This document shows positions 40,845 to 50,258 of a stretch of 64,000 bases of DNA, piece by piece. Below the pieces are notes generated by a model that ran no database searches, was not told where the DNA came from, and was given only the letters and a program-made list of their open reading frames with translations. The DNA is from Phytophthora colocasiae (Eukaryota; Oomycota; Peronosporomycetes; Peronosporales; Peronosporaceae): the NCBI GenBank assembly GCA_018806915.1, contig JAGKQI010000048.1:682001-746000 (forward strand). Reading direction: 5' to 3'. The position numbers and the translations under genes are program-made. Within the stretch, counting starts at the first letter, position 1; the number at the start of each line of letters is the position of its first letter.

Positions 40845-41810
40845 CCCGACACGGCTCATTCGTCTGGTGACACTGACCTCACTGGGTCAGGTCTACCTAT
40901 GATCCTGTGCGTTGGCACAATGGAGGGCAAGCTCGACGACGTCATGTACGGAGTCATGAGTGAAGACCTAGAGACAATGCGGGTGAAGGCTTCATACGTT
41001 GAAGATGTCAGCGGTGCTGCTGTGCTCGATCCTATAGTAACTCCAACTCTCGAAGATCCCTTTCAGTCGTTGATTGTCAAGTGGATGGAGCTTGACATTC
41101 CTTTTGCGTCGACCAGCTTTGTCAAGAACCGCGACTACGTTTACCTCGAAGGCACGGGGTTTGTGATGACCCAGACTGGCGAACGCCTTGGATATCATCT
41201 CCTTCACTCCGTGAGTTTCCCTCAAACACACGAGCTGCCTAACAGAATCCGAGGCAACGTCTCGATCATCGGCTTTTGGCGTCAATCCGGTCCCAACAGC
41301 CTCGAGGCCTATGCCACAGGCATCGTCGACCCTTGTGGCGATATGATTCGAATGTTGGTCGTGCCTGGAATGGCGTCTGCATTCCTGTCCAGCGTTAAAT
41401 ACGCCAACTGCGGTCAGATGCGCAAGCTCTCGTTCATGCTGGACAAGGCTTACTCCGACTCCAAGATGCACGGTACTCCTAACAAGAGGAACGTGTGTGT
41501 GACGTGCTCTGCTTCCATTACCGGACGTCGACTTGGAGACTTTGCCAAGAGCAACAGCTCATGCAAACTGTGCTTTGGTCACGTTTGTCACTCGTGCAAG
41601 GTGGTGCAAAAGTTGAGTTTTGTGGACTCAGATCTGACGTTATCGAAGCGGAAGGTGACGTTCTGCACTGCTTGTATTAGTGCAGTGACGAGCATGAGTG
41701 CGTTGGATGTCGCTCGAGCAAAGATGTTGAAAAGCAAGAAGGGTGCCAACCTTTCTACCACCCAGACTAGCTCCATTACGAGTAGCGAGATCTCTTACTG
41801 CAGCTCTTGA
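40845..41810 (+). pseudogene. START plus FYVE-like copy lacking its 5' end (array copy 13)
   Basis: Homology begins abruptly at RPDTAH, equivalent to about residue 75 of copy 12, and continues intact to the stop: GSGLPMILCVGTMEGKLDD, VKWMELDIPFASTS, VKNRDYVYLEGTG, finger CVTC, CKLC, CHSC, CTAC. The first 70-75 residues and ATG are missing; the frame starts without ATG (TTG at 40833). The body is highly similar to copy 12. It is a 5'-truncated duplicate unless an upstream exon exists. Confidence 0.8.
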
Positions 41811-41957
41811 GCTAGAAAAGTCGAAGTGAATGCCTTTTTGATGATGAAATATACATTTGTACACCATTGTAGGACGTACACGTTTAAGACCATAATAAGT
41901 TGATCCTAAGCGCAAGTCATGTTAATGAAACGTAGCCATTGTATGTCAATTGTACCT

Positions 41958-43512
41958 CTATCTTTCCACCGCGTGCTTGGTGAGTGGCAAGAGGAACATC
42001 TCGAAACTCAATCCGATGCAGTAGACGAGTGACGTGATGATGAAACACGCGCGATATCCATACGCATCGATGAGGAAACCACCTAGAACTGCACTGCCCG
42101 ACCAGGAGAAAACCGAGAGACCTTCGAGCGCATTCCAGCGAGCACGGATGTTCTTGGGCACGTAGTCCATCAGTATGGAGCGACGCAGAGGCTGCGAACA
42201 TCGCATCATACCTCCTCGCATCAGGAACAGTGCAATCTGGAGAGCCATTGGCTGTGCGTAAGCCATGGAAAACAGACAAGCGACTGAGAAAGCTCGAGTG
42301 AAGGCGATAATGGGCATCCGACCACAAGGTTTCGACAACCGCTGCGCAATGAACGACAGGATCATGACAACAAGCGGTTGACTCATGAAGAGCGCACAGA
42401 CGTGGATAGGAGTGAGGCCGTACTCCTCCTTGAAGAAGAGCGGAAAGAAGTTGATGGTCATTCCAGCACCATTGCTGATCACGAAGTCCGAGATGAACAG
42501 GATGTACGGGACGTGTTTGGTGCGGAAGCAGAGGAATTTAGCATCGAGATGAGCCATGTATCCTTCTTCATCGTCTTCTGCCTCTTGCAAGCGCTGCTGT
42601 CGTTCCAGATCCATTTCTTTCGCAGTTTTACCCTTCAATAACAGCAACGCAGTGTTTTCTGTAGCTGTAGGAGGAGATTTATCATCCACTGTGATGTCGT
42701 CTTCATCCGAGTAGTCATAGACCATATCCAGTTCATTACCGTTGCCAACCAGCTTGGGCGTACGGAGAGGTGACGGAGTGATCATTTTCTCTAAAAGAAC
42801 TTCCTCTTCCTTCTCTTCTTCAGTCTTGTCCAGTAAATAATCCTTTGCACGGTCGTCATTGAACTGGAACAAGATCAAGGAGCCAATGATAGCCAATACA
42901 CACCCGAATTCCAGTACGGGTTTGAGCTCTGGAAGTTGCCATTGATCTCCGTAGAATAAAAAGAGGAAAATACTCAACACAGGACCCAACATCTGCGCCA
43001 AATTGCTGATGTTGTACTTGATCATGAACGGGAAGCTTCTCTTTCCAGGAGGGATGGAATCAGCAAAAAGAGCTTCCATAGCAGGGCTCTGGAAGGCAGC
43101 GAAGAGGCCCCAGAGCCCAAAAGCCACGTACAATCCATTTAAAGACGTAAATTCCACTGAGAAGAACGTAATAACAGCTCCGAAGACACCAATGGCCCCC
43201 GAGAGCTTGAGGATCGTGTCTCGACGGATACGATCGGCGAAATAACCTCCTGGAAGCGAGAAAACAAGCTGGGAGATGCCTTGAATACCCTTCACAATAC
43301 CCACAGGCTTATTGGATTGCGTCAGTACGAAGACATAACCAGCTACGACCTGCTGGAAGAGAATACTATAGGTACAAGAGGTTAAGAAAATAGTAGTTTT
43401 TAGTGGAATTGACACATTTTTGACACAACCTTCGAGCGGACCAGAAGAAAAGCGTGAAGACGTAAGCAGTCCAGACGTTGTGGGTCACACCATCTTTAGA
43501 CCAAAGACCCAT
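41958..43512 (-). CDS. Major facilitator superfamily transporter
   Basis: Two exons: 43430-43512 and 41958-43365, joined over a 64-nt intron, 496 residues. The start ATG 43512 gives MGLWSKDGVTHNVWTAYVFTLFFW, continuous after splicing with SILFQQVVAGYVFVLTQSNKP. About twelve hydrophobic segments; the MFS motif A lies in the first loop as GGYFADRIRRD; a long acidic central loop (residues about 215-300, EEKEEEVLLE and YDSDEDD-like) separates the halves. Substrate unknown; drug/H+ antiporter-like or nutrient carriers are possible. Located on the flank of the START array, convergent to copy 13. Confidence 0.87.
43366..43429 (-). other. 64-nt intron of the MFS gene
   Basis: Donor GTTGTG, branch-like CTTAAC and acceptor CTATAG. 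Its removal joins WSA-R with SILFQQ in phase and restores the first membrane segment. Unspliced, the frame hits a stop. Confidence 0.8.
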
Positions 43513-43824
43513 TGTTACTATGGAGGTTGGAGGAAGCTTGGAGAGTGAATGGAAGCGAAGGATCAAAGGCCAGAGGTGCGTAGGTACATGTATGATACAC
43601 TCATCTTTGATCCGTAGACGCATCTAATAACATGCGACATGTGACGTCGTTTCGAGTTTTATCCAGTAAAAATGCCGTTGGATGAAATTGATCAGCTATT
43701 GGTTGAAAAACACATGAAGCACATAAACGTTGCGACGGTATCATTTGATGTTACAATCATTCTGATACAAGCACAATCTCGACTTCAAGTGCCCCCTTGT
43801 GCGCATTCCTCGTAACGATTCCCA
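43513..43824. other. Divergent promoter region of MFS and esterase genes
   Basis: 312 bp between divergently read genes. GCGCATTCCTCG at 43801, 24 nt before the esterase ATG, and TCCATTCACTC on the minus strand resemble the initiator core but are weak. No gene here. Confidence 0.4.
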
Positions 43825-44553
43825 ATGGGTCTCACGCTGTCCAGTGAGCGCCGTCCGGTCTTCTACTTCATTGGTGACTCCATCACGGAGCACGGTAGTG
43901 ATCCTGGCAAGAATGGCTTTATCACTCTCTTGCAAAACCACTATGTCCGATCTGTAGACTGTGTCAATCGAGGACTCTCAGGTTACAATTCCAAGTGGGT
44001 CCTGCAGCACGCAATGCCTATTTACGCCAAGGAGCTTCAATCAGAGTATTCTGCGTCTTTTGTGACAGTCTTCTTGGGTGCCAATGACGCTGTGATCGAG
44101 CACGGACCGGATAAAGCACAGTTCGTGTCGCTTGGGGATTACAGGAAGAATCTGCAGCAGATTTTGCACACGGTGAGGCCGTTGCTGGCTCCACACGGCC
44201 AAGTACTGCTGATCACCCCTCCGTGTGTCATCGACTCGGCACGTAGAGGGGATCGCAGCAATGCGTCGGCTGGGAAATATGCCAAAGTGTGCGTGGAATT
44301 GGCGAAGGCGGAGAATGTCCATGTGCTGGACTTGCACACGTATTTCAACACGACGTTTCCTGACGAAAACGTCCGCAAGACGTACTTTGTGGATGGTCTG
44401 CACTTCTCCGAGAAGGGCAATGAGGAGGTGGGCAAGCTGCTGGGTGTAGCCATCAACGGTATGTTTGACAAGGAAGACCTGGACAGGTTCAACAAGTGGC
44501 AACTCCCGGACTGGCACGACCTGGTGCCGCACGAGGAAGCCACGCAACAGTAA
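43825..44553 (+). CDS. SGNH/GDSL esterase, isoamyl acetate-hydrolysing type (IAH1-like)
   Basis: 242 residues. Catalytic Ser19 in FIGDSITEHG (block I), Gly in NRGLSGYNS (block II), Asn87 in FLGANDAV (block III), and Asp190 and His193 in VDGLHFSEKGN (block V) form the full SGNH set. The arrangement and length are those of the IAH1-type esterases that hydrolyse acetate esters. No signal peptide, so probably cytosolic. No intron; the ATG at 43825 gives MGLTLSSERRP. Confidence 0.9.
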   Translation: MGLTLSSERRPVFYFIGDSITEHGSDPGKNGFITLLQNHYVRSVDCVNRGLSGYNSKWVLQHAMPIYAKELQSEYSASFVTVFLGANDAVIEHGPDKAQFVSLGDYRKNLQQILHTVRPLLAPHGQVLLITPPCVIDSARRGDRSNASAGKYAKVCVELAKAENVHVLDLHTYFNTTFPDENVRKTYFVDGLHFSEKGNEEVGKLLGVAINGMFDKEDLDRFNKWQLPDWHDLVPHEEATQQ

Positions 44554-44859
44554 GAGAAGGCTTCAGTTCGCTCATACTGCTGGTCATTCTGACTTCTAGG
44601 AAGAGTACGCGCTGCGAAATGGCTTCGAGTGCTCAAGGAATTGATGGTAGCGACGAGGCAAATTACACAGCCGATAAATCTATCCCCACCACTTGTTTAT
44701 CCTCTTTTTACGGGCGAATTTTCGCCTCAGATCGGCTCGATCTATCCCAAGCGCCGATGTTTTTGCCTGTGAATTTTCCATGAGACCGTTGGGTCGTATC
44801 TGTCGTGTTCAGTTCCAAACAATCGATCCACCACAAGGCTCAAGAGTTCCGAATCAACA
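44554..44859. other. Gap before the acyltransferase gene
   Basis: 306 bp without recognised gene. GTTCAGTTCC around 44809-44818 weakly resembles an initiator. Confidence 0.35.
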
Positions 44860-45000
44860 ATGTTGAGGAGCACGAGGAACGAGACTCCAAGTGGAGAAGA
44901 CTTGAAACTTGGAGATTCCGAGACTCCAGCGGGAGAAATTCAGCTCCAAGTGCATGAAACTTCAGACACAGACTCGTCTTCATCATCTCCAGACTCGGAC
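44860..45000 (+). pseudogene. First 47 codons of acyltransferase-3 gene A (split by copia element)
   Basis: ATG 44860 opens an acidic Ser-rich N-terminus (TDSSSSSPDSD) aligned with the start of the intact paralogue at 52489. At 45001 the copia LTR begins, and translation would run into a stop at 45043-45045. The rest of the gene lies at 50264-51475 in the matching frame. Confidence 0.85.
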
Positions 45001-45340
45001 TATTGCACTAGCAGGAAGTCCGACCGAAGACACACAAAGCAGTAGTCGTTTAGGAGACGTTTGTGTATTAGATGGTAAAAGTGAGAATGAGAAAGAAAAC
45101 GACGAATGCACAAGGGTTGCTACCCTTGGGTCTCCTCTGTGGGAAGAGTGACGACAGTGCTCCCCATACGCACAGGATCCTTCATCCGGACCTGAATGAG
45201 GTTAGTTATGGTCGTCTGTCCTTCGGTGTTGTTCGTATGAGCGTATGAAATGGGAGAAATCACTTGATGTAGTAGTTGAGGGCTTCCATCGACCCTCATG
45301 TAGCGAGTGAAGTTGAAGCGAGACTTTCAGCTTTGCAACA
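45001..45340 (-). repeat. 3' LTR of the copia element
   Basis: 340 bp; in plus-strand reading begins TATTGCACTAGC and ends CTTTGCAACA. Identical by eye to 49919-50258. The pol frame stops 14 nt inside it (45327). Confidence 0.92.
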
Positions 45341-46910
45341 CTCCCCCTTGAGTGAAGCTTCCGAGCCGGAGCATGCCCCGCAGGCGACCAAAGATAATGC
45401 GATCGGTGGCCTTGGTGAAAATGTCAGCAATTTGTTGTTGAGTGGGGCAGTATTCAACGCGAACTTGCTTCCTGGAAATTGCGTCTCGTACAAAATGATA
45501 CTTGATAGCGAGGTGACGCGTACGCTGAGTCGTAATGGCATTTTCCATCGATTTTATTGCTGACTGGTTGTCCACACGGAGTAGTGTTGAGTCGTTGTCG
45601 TGTAGTAGGCCGATTTCTTGAAGCAGTTGGTTGATTGAGATGCAGTCTTGAACAGCAGAGCATGCTGCAACGTATTCTGCTTCCATAGTGGATAGGGAAA
45701 CTGTGGTTTGTTTCCTCGAAAACCAGGAAATTGTCATGCCATTGATCTGGAGGACGGAGCCGCTTGTCGATTTCGCTGTCAGTGAGTCGCCGGCCCAGTT
45801 TGCGTCGGAGTAAACGATAGGCTGCAATTTCGTCGAAGTGCCGCTGCCGAATTTGTAGAATAGTCCAATGTTGGAAGTGCCCTTCAAGTAGCGTAGAATC
45901 CGCTTCACCCCGTTCCAGTGCGTCAAAGACGGACACGACACGAAGCGCGACAGAGTGTTTGTTGCAACCGTGATGTCAGGTCGAGTGCAATTTGATAGCC
46001 AAAGAAGGCTTCCGATAGCTTCACGATACTGGTTGCTGTCGTGAAATGCGTCACCGGATTCATCAAAGAACTGATGGTGGACATCCATGGGGGTCGCGAC
46101 GGGTTTGCAGTTTACCATGTCGAACTTTTCCAGCAGGTCGATTGTCGATTGTTGTTGGTGCAGGAAGATGCCATCCGTGGTGCGATTAATCCAAATGCCT
46201 AGGCACTTTTGAGCTTCTCCCAGGTTCTTGATATTGAAACGCTGAGCGAGGCGTGACATCACGACCTCCGATAGCTTGTCGCTTTGGCTTACTACCAGCA
46301 CATCATCGACGTAGAGGCCGAGAACGCAGAGATTTCCATCACGCCTCATGAAATAGATACACGGGTCGATCTTTGCTTCTCGAAAACCTTCCGCCTTGAG
46401 AAACGCATCGATTAGGTCATTCCAGAGCTTGCCACTTTGCTTTAACCCATAGAGACCTTTGAGAAGTAACCAGGACATATTCCCGTCGGCTCCAGGAGTT
46501 CCCTTTGGTGGCTTCAGGTAAATTTTCTTGTCGATGTCAGACTTCAAATAAGCATTAGGCACATCACCTTGCAAAAGCTTGGCTTTCCAGATAGCCGCAA
46601 GTGCTGTGATAAGTCGAAGACTGGAGATTTTAAGCACGGGCGCGAACGTTGCTTCAAAGTCCACACCAAATTTCTGCGTAAAACCTCGGGCAACCAGTCG
46701 AGCTTTGAACCTCTCCAGCTCGCCGTTGCTCGCAAACTTAATCTTGTACACCCATTTAGATGTCACAACGTTGGCATCGGTAGGTGTCTCTGACCAATTC
46801 CCAGGTACCATTTGCTTGTAGGTCAGCCAGTTCTTTTTCCATGGCTGCTTTCCACTGGGTCCAGTATTCGCTGCGCATGGCTTCGTCAACAGTGCGGGGC
46901 TCTTTAACAT
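45327..46910 (-). CDS. Reverse transcriptase and RNase H of the copia element
   Basis: 527 codons. Copia RT hallmarks: TSKWVYKIKFASNGELERFKARLVARG, LLQGDVPNAYLKSD, LLLKGLYGLKQSGKLWN and catalytic LYVDDVLV; then RNase H with SDANWAGD and STMEAEYVAAC, and the C-terminal ADIFTKA. The first about 30 codons are out of frame relative to the preceding ORF, which has the RT start (WKAAMEKELADLQANGTWELV); the switch is near 46785-46800. The stop lies in the LTR. Confidence 0.9.
   Translation of the reverse strand: MLKSPALLTKPCAANTGPSGKQPWKKNWLTYKQMVPGNWSETPTDANVVTSKWVYKIKFASNGELERFKARLVARGFTQKFGVDFEATFAPVLKISSLRLITALAAIWKAKLLQGDVPNAYLKSDIDKKIYLKPPKGTPGADGNMSWLLLKGLYGLKQSGKLWNDLIDAFLKAEGFREAKIDPCIYFMRRDGNLCVLGLYVDDVLVVSQSDKLSEVVMSRLAQRFNIKNLGEAQKCLGIWINRTTDGIFLHQQQSTIDLLEKFDMVNCKPVATPMDVHHQFFDESGDAFHDSNQYREAIGSLLWLSNCTRPDITVATNTLSRFVSCPSLTHWNGVKRILRYLKGTSNIGLFYKFGSGTSTKLQPIVYSDANWAGDSLTAKSTSGSVLQINGMTISWFSRKQTTVSLSTMEAEYVAACSAVQDCISINQLLQEIGLLHDNDSTLLRVDNQSAIKSMENAITTQRTRHLAIKYHFVRDAISRKQVRVEYCPTQQQIADIFTKATDRIIFGRLRGMLRLGSFTQGGVLQS
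45341..45349 (-). other. Polypurine tract of the copia element
   Basis: On the minus strand AAGGGGGAG abuts the 3' LTR. It lies within the end of the pol frame. Confidence 0.65.
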
Positions 46911-47523
46911 GGTCCGACGCGCGGATGGTCAAAAGTGCGTAAGCCGGTCCGGCAAATGCGTCGATAAAAGACTGTGGTAACTCGAAATCTGCTGGCTTTT
47001 CTGGCTGTCGCCTCCCGAAGACTCGGCGCAGCGCGCCCGCAGAAATTGGACGGCCATGGTCTTCATGAACACCTTCTTCGGTATCTGCATTGAGTTCCGA
47101 GTCGGTATTTGAGTCTGAAGCCGGTTTATCCTGAGGATTATCTTCTTCTTCATGAAGACGGTTTAGTACTTCAGCTGTCTCTGGACTGGAGATATCCAAC
47201 TTATTCACGTTTTGAACGTCCGGACTTGTAGTAAACCTCTTCGTTCGTGGTAACAGCAGGAAGTAGCCTTTCTGGGTGGACGATATGCCGACGACGATAG
47301 CCTTTTCAGCTCTTTTAGCTAGGCTGCGGCCTTTCTTGTGTTGAACGTGCACAGTACACTTGGATCCAAACCGCAAAATATGCGAGACTCGTGGTTGTTT
47401 TCCAGTTAGTACGTGCAGGGGTGACTTGTAGTCGGCGTTTGCGCGTGTCGGAATCCGATTACGAATGTATGATGCGTACAATACTGCATCTCCCAGTATC
47501 GCTGTGGAAGAGACGATGCCCAC
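46756..47523 (-). CDS. Integrase C-terminus and RT start of the copia element
   Basis: Contains the copia integrase end (LYASYIRNRIPTRA, SPLHVLTGKQPRVSHILRFG), an acidic disordered linker, and the first RT segment. It joins upstream to the integrase core at a G run near 47500 (one base short) and downstream to the RT frame. Not an independent gene. Confidence 0.85.
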   Translation of the reverse strand: MGIVSSTAILGDAVLYASYIRNRIPTRANADYKSPLHVLTGKQPRVSHILRFGSKCTVHVQHKKGRSLAKRAEKAIVVGISSTQKGYFLLLPRTKRFTTSPDVQNVNKLDISSPETAEVLNRLHEEEDNPQDKPASDSNTDSELNADTEEGVHEDHGRPISAGALRRVFGRRQPEKPADFELPQSFIDAFAGPAYALLTIRASDHVKEPRTVDEAMRSEYWTQWKAAMEKELADLQANGTWELVRDTYRCQRCDI

Positions 47524-48722
47524 AGCATTGCTCGTGCCGAGTTCATCAATGTCCGGTGGAAACGTTCGGCTTTCCCGTTGGAGGCAGACGTGTTGGGGTG
47601 CGTATCCTGGAGACGTATGCCGTGTTGTGCGACGTACGCTTGGAACTTGTGGTTTGCGAATTCTCCCCCTCCATCGGAGCGTATAACCTTGATCTTCAAG
47701 TCGTACTGACGTTGGAATTCTGATGCAAATTCCACAAAGCGGTCAAAAGCTTCGCTTTTGGCATGGAGCAGATATATCTTGTTGTAGTTTGACGCGTGAT
47801 CCACGATCGTGAAGATGTGACGGTGCCCATTTCTGTCTGGACGAAGGTCCGTCTTCAAGTCCATTGATATGACGGCTCCAACTTCATCTGTCGGGGCAGA
47901 GTCAGAAGTGTCTACGACGGGCTGTTTGTTGCGCGATTGCTTGGCTTCAGCGCAGGCCATACAAAACTTGACCTTCTTATTTGTCAGAGAGATACCGTTC
48001 GCCAGATTCTTGTTGACCATCCGCAACAGGTCCTGGTAGTTGACATGCCCGAGACGTTCGTGCCACTGCTCCAGGGAAGTTTCAGGAACATCCACAAAGA
48101 ATGCTTGGGCATCTCCTCGGCGTTCATCTATAGTGTCTGCAACGATCATCCACAGCCCTTTGTGCTCGATTGCTTCTCCAACGATCGATCCGTCGGGAGA
48201 TAAGAATGCGCATCGATCCGCGAAGTTGAATGTCAGTCCACGGGCGCGGAGCTGAGTTAGCGATACTAGATTTCGCCGAAGTGACTCGCAGTAGTACACA
48301 TTTGTGAGTAGAATCTTGTGCTTGGTCCCGTTTACTGTAGTTTCAAGGAGACAGTTACCTTTGTGAGTAGCAGTGATGGTTTGCGAGTTCGCAACGTTGA
48401 TTGTCAGGTGTGCAGGCTCAAGGCCGAAGAGCATGCGTTTATCACCGCACATGTGATGAGTTGCTCCTGAATCCAGGATCCACTCAGGTGGTGCTGAATT
48501 GCGAGTTGACTTGGATGCAGCGTACCACAGGTGTGCTTCGTTATCATCTGTACTCGTGGTTATCGAATCCGTGTCAGCAGTGATGTTGTGTGCTTGGCCT
48601 TGCTGTTTAAGTGCGGCCTTGACTCGCTTAAGATCTGGGCAGGCGGGGCCGCGGTGGCCTTCTTTGTCACATACGTAACAAATCAACTTTTTGACCACGT
48701 TTTGCCGATGCTGTGAGAGCAT
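47406..48722 (-). CDS. CCHC knuckle, protease and integrase core of the copia element
   Basis: Knuckle CYVCDKEGHRGPAC; protease WILDSGATHHM; integrase HHCC (WHERLGHVNY ... FCMACAEAK) and DDE core: ISMDLKTDL, IRSDGGGEFAN, NGKAERFHRT. The frame continues out of sense beyond about 47500. In sense, it is linked to Gag, where the A run near 48693 appears one base short. Confidence 0.9.
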   Translation of the reverse strand: MLSQHRQNVVKKLICYVCDKEGHRGPACPDLKRVKAALKQQGQAHNITADTDSITTSTDDNEAHLWYAASKSTRNSAPPEWILDSGATHHMCGDKRMLFGLEPAHLTINVANSQTITATHKGNCLLETTVNGTKHKILLTNVYYCESLRRNLVSLTQLRARGLTFNFADRCAFLSPDGSIVGEAIEHKGLWMIVADTIDERRGDAQAFFVDVPETSLEQWHERLGHVNYQDLLRMVNKNLANGISLTNKKVKFCMACAEAKQSRNKQPVVDTSDSAPTDEVGAVISMDLKTDLRPDRNGHRHIFTIVDHASNYNKIYLLHAKSEAFDRFVEFASEFQRQYDLKIKVIRSDGGGEFANHKFQAYVAQHGIRLQDTHPNTSASNGKAERFHRTLMNSARAMLWASSLPQRYWEMQYCTHHTFVIGFRHAQTPTTSHPCTY

Positions 48723-49774
48723 GGTTCTGGTTGTTTCGGCCGTTTTGTTTTGATTGTGTTTGTCGGGGCGGATTCTTGGGGTGGATTGGGGTTGGATTGC
48801 TGGTTACCGCTCTTCTTTCGTTTCCTGTTGGAGGCCGACCAGGACGATCACGTTTTCGCCCGTCACCACGCAAATCAACCAGTAGTGCTAGGATGCGATC
48901 AACTTCGAGTAAGTAGTCAGTGTTAGTACGGTCGATTTTGGAAATCAGAGTACTCGATAGATCAGGACACGCGTAAGAGCAAAATGTTTCCAACACTAAA
49001 AGGCTGTGATCACCACTCATCAGTCCGGCAACATACTTCAGGTAATCCAGATATTCTGTCCATGAGTCTTGGGGCCGTTTACCAGATGTTAGTCGTTTGC
49101 ATAGCTGGATTTGGCTTAACTTACAGCCATACTCCGACTTCAGCTTCATCTTAAAGTCATCATAGCTAAAACTAGGTTTAGCTCTGCGCCATTGCGCTAT
49201 GTTTCCATGAAAGAATCGGGACGCCTTTCCTTCTAGGAAGTTGACCAATACGGAGGCCTTGAGTTGAGACGTCCATCGCGAGTTGTTAATCATGGATTCC
49301 GTGCTGATGGCCTGCTCGTATTCTAGGATGAAATATTCAAATCCAGAGCCTAGCCCCGGGTATACTTCTTGTCCTCCAAACTTGCGGCAGTTCAGATCTT
49401 TCAGTTTAGGTTGCCGAGGCGATGGATTTACTCCGGCATGAGCTGCTTGTAAGGCTCTTTTAAGTTGCGCTACCTCGTCGATTAGCATGGGGGTTTTAGC
49501 TGCCTGGGCCCGCAACTCGGCGATTTCGGCTTCCAGTTGAGGTTGTTGTTGGGCGTGGGCGGTTCTCATACGATCCATTTGCTCACGGATACTGTCTAGG
49601 TCTTTTCATCATTTGCGCTGCAGCCACGGACTGCTGGCGCAACTCAGCATGTAGTTCGGCTACATCAGCTGGGTCGATTTCGGTTTTAATGTCGGGTTCT
49701 GCACTGGCAGCTTCCATGTCATCGTCGAGGCTCCGGCGAACGCGACTTGGTTTTGTTTCATTGGGGTTCATCAT
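48667..49774 (-). CDS. Gag of the copia element, frame-broken
   Basis: Starts at ATG 49774 (MMNPNETKPS). The frame stops at 49583, because an A run at about 49605-49608 is one base long. The next frame (48667-49578) continues with MDRMRTAHAQQQPQ, a coiled-coil segment, and the copia Gag core (UBN2-like: FHGNIAQWRRAKPSFSYDDF, RTNTDYLLEVDRILALLVDL). Encodes the capsid. Confidence 0.8.
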
Positions 49775-49906
49775 ATTGCCCGGACGCTGCGCGAGTGCAA
49801 GTTGAAGTTGAAGTTGTCACACGTCGCAGATTCTCACACGTCGCAGGTTTCACACGTCACAGATATGTTGTAACGGAAGTCGAGTCTTCAGAAGGAGCCG
49901 CAATTT

Positions 49907-49918
49907 GGGCTCATAACC
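49907..49918 (-). other. Copia primer binding site for the anticodon arm of initiator tRNA-Met
   Basis: On the plus strand GGGCTCATAACC directly abuts the 5' LTR. This string is the anticodon-arm sequence of eukaryotic initiator tRNA-Met (anticodon CAT), so the element RNA (minus strand) is complementary to it. Drosophila copia and yeast Ty5 are known to prime from a cleaved half of this tRNA in the same way. Confidence 0.8.
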
Positions 49919-50258
49919 TATTGCACTAGCAGGAAGTCCGACCGAAGACACACAAAGCAGTAGTCGTTTAGGAGACGTTTGTGTATTAGATGGTAAAAGT
50001 GAGAATGAGAAAGAAAACGACGAATGCACAAGGGTTGCTACCCTTGGGTCTCCTCTGTGGGAAGAGTGACGACAGTGCTCCCCATACGCACAGGATCCTT
50101 CATCCGGACCTGAATGAGGTTAGTTATGGTCGTCTGTCCTTCGGTGTTGTTCGTATGAGCGTATGAAATGGGAGAAATCACTTGATGTAGTAGTTGAGGG
50201 CTTCCATCGACCCTCATGTAGCGAGTGAAGTTGAAGCGAGACTTTCAGCTTTGCAACA
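49919..50258 (-). repeat. 5' LTR of the copia element
   Basis: 340 bp copy of 45001-45340, no difference seen by eye. Followed by CGGAC, the target duplication. Confidence 0.92.

Larger units (their letters stand above)
45001..50258 (-). mobile_element. Complete Ty1/copia LTR retrotransposon
   Basis: 5,258 bp minus-strand element with two 340 bp LTRs that look identical and a 5 bp duplication CGGAC (44996-45000 and 50259-50263). Order in sense: Gag, CCHC knuckle, protease, integrase, RT, RNase H; integrase before RT defines the copia superfamily. The primer site is complementary to the anticodon arm of initiator tRNA-Met. In sense direction the LTR starts TGTTG and ends CAATA, so the usual CA end is TA. 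The insertion splits an acyltransferase gene. Confidence 0.93.
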
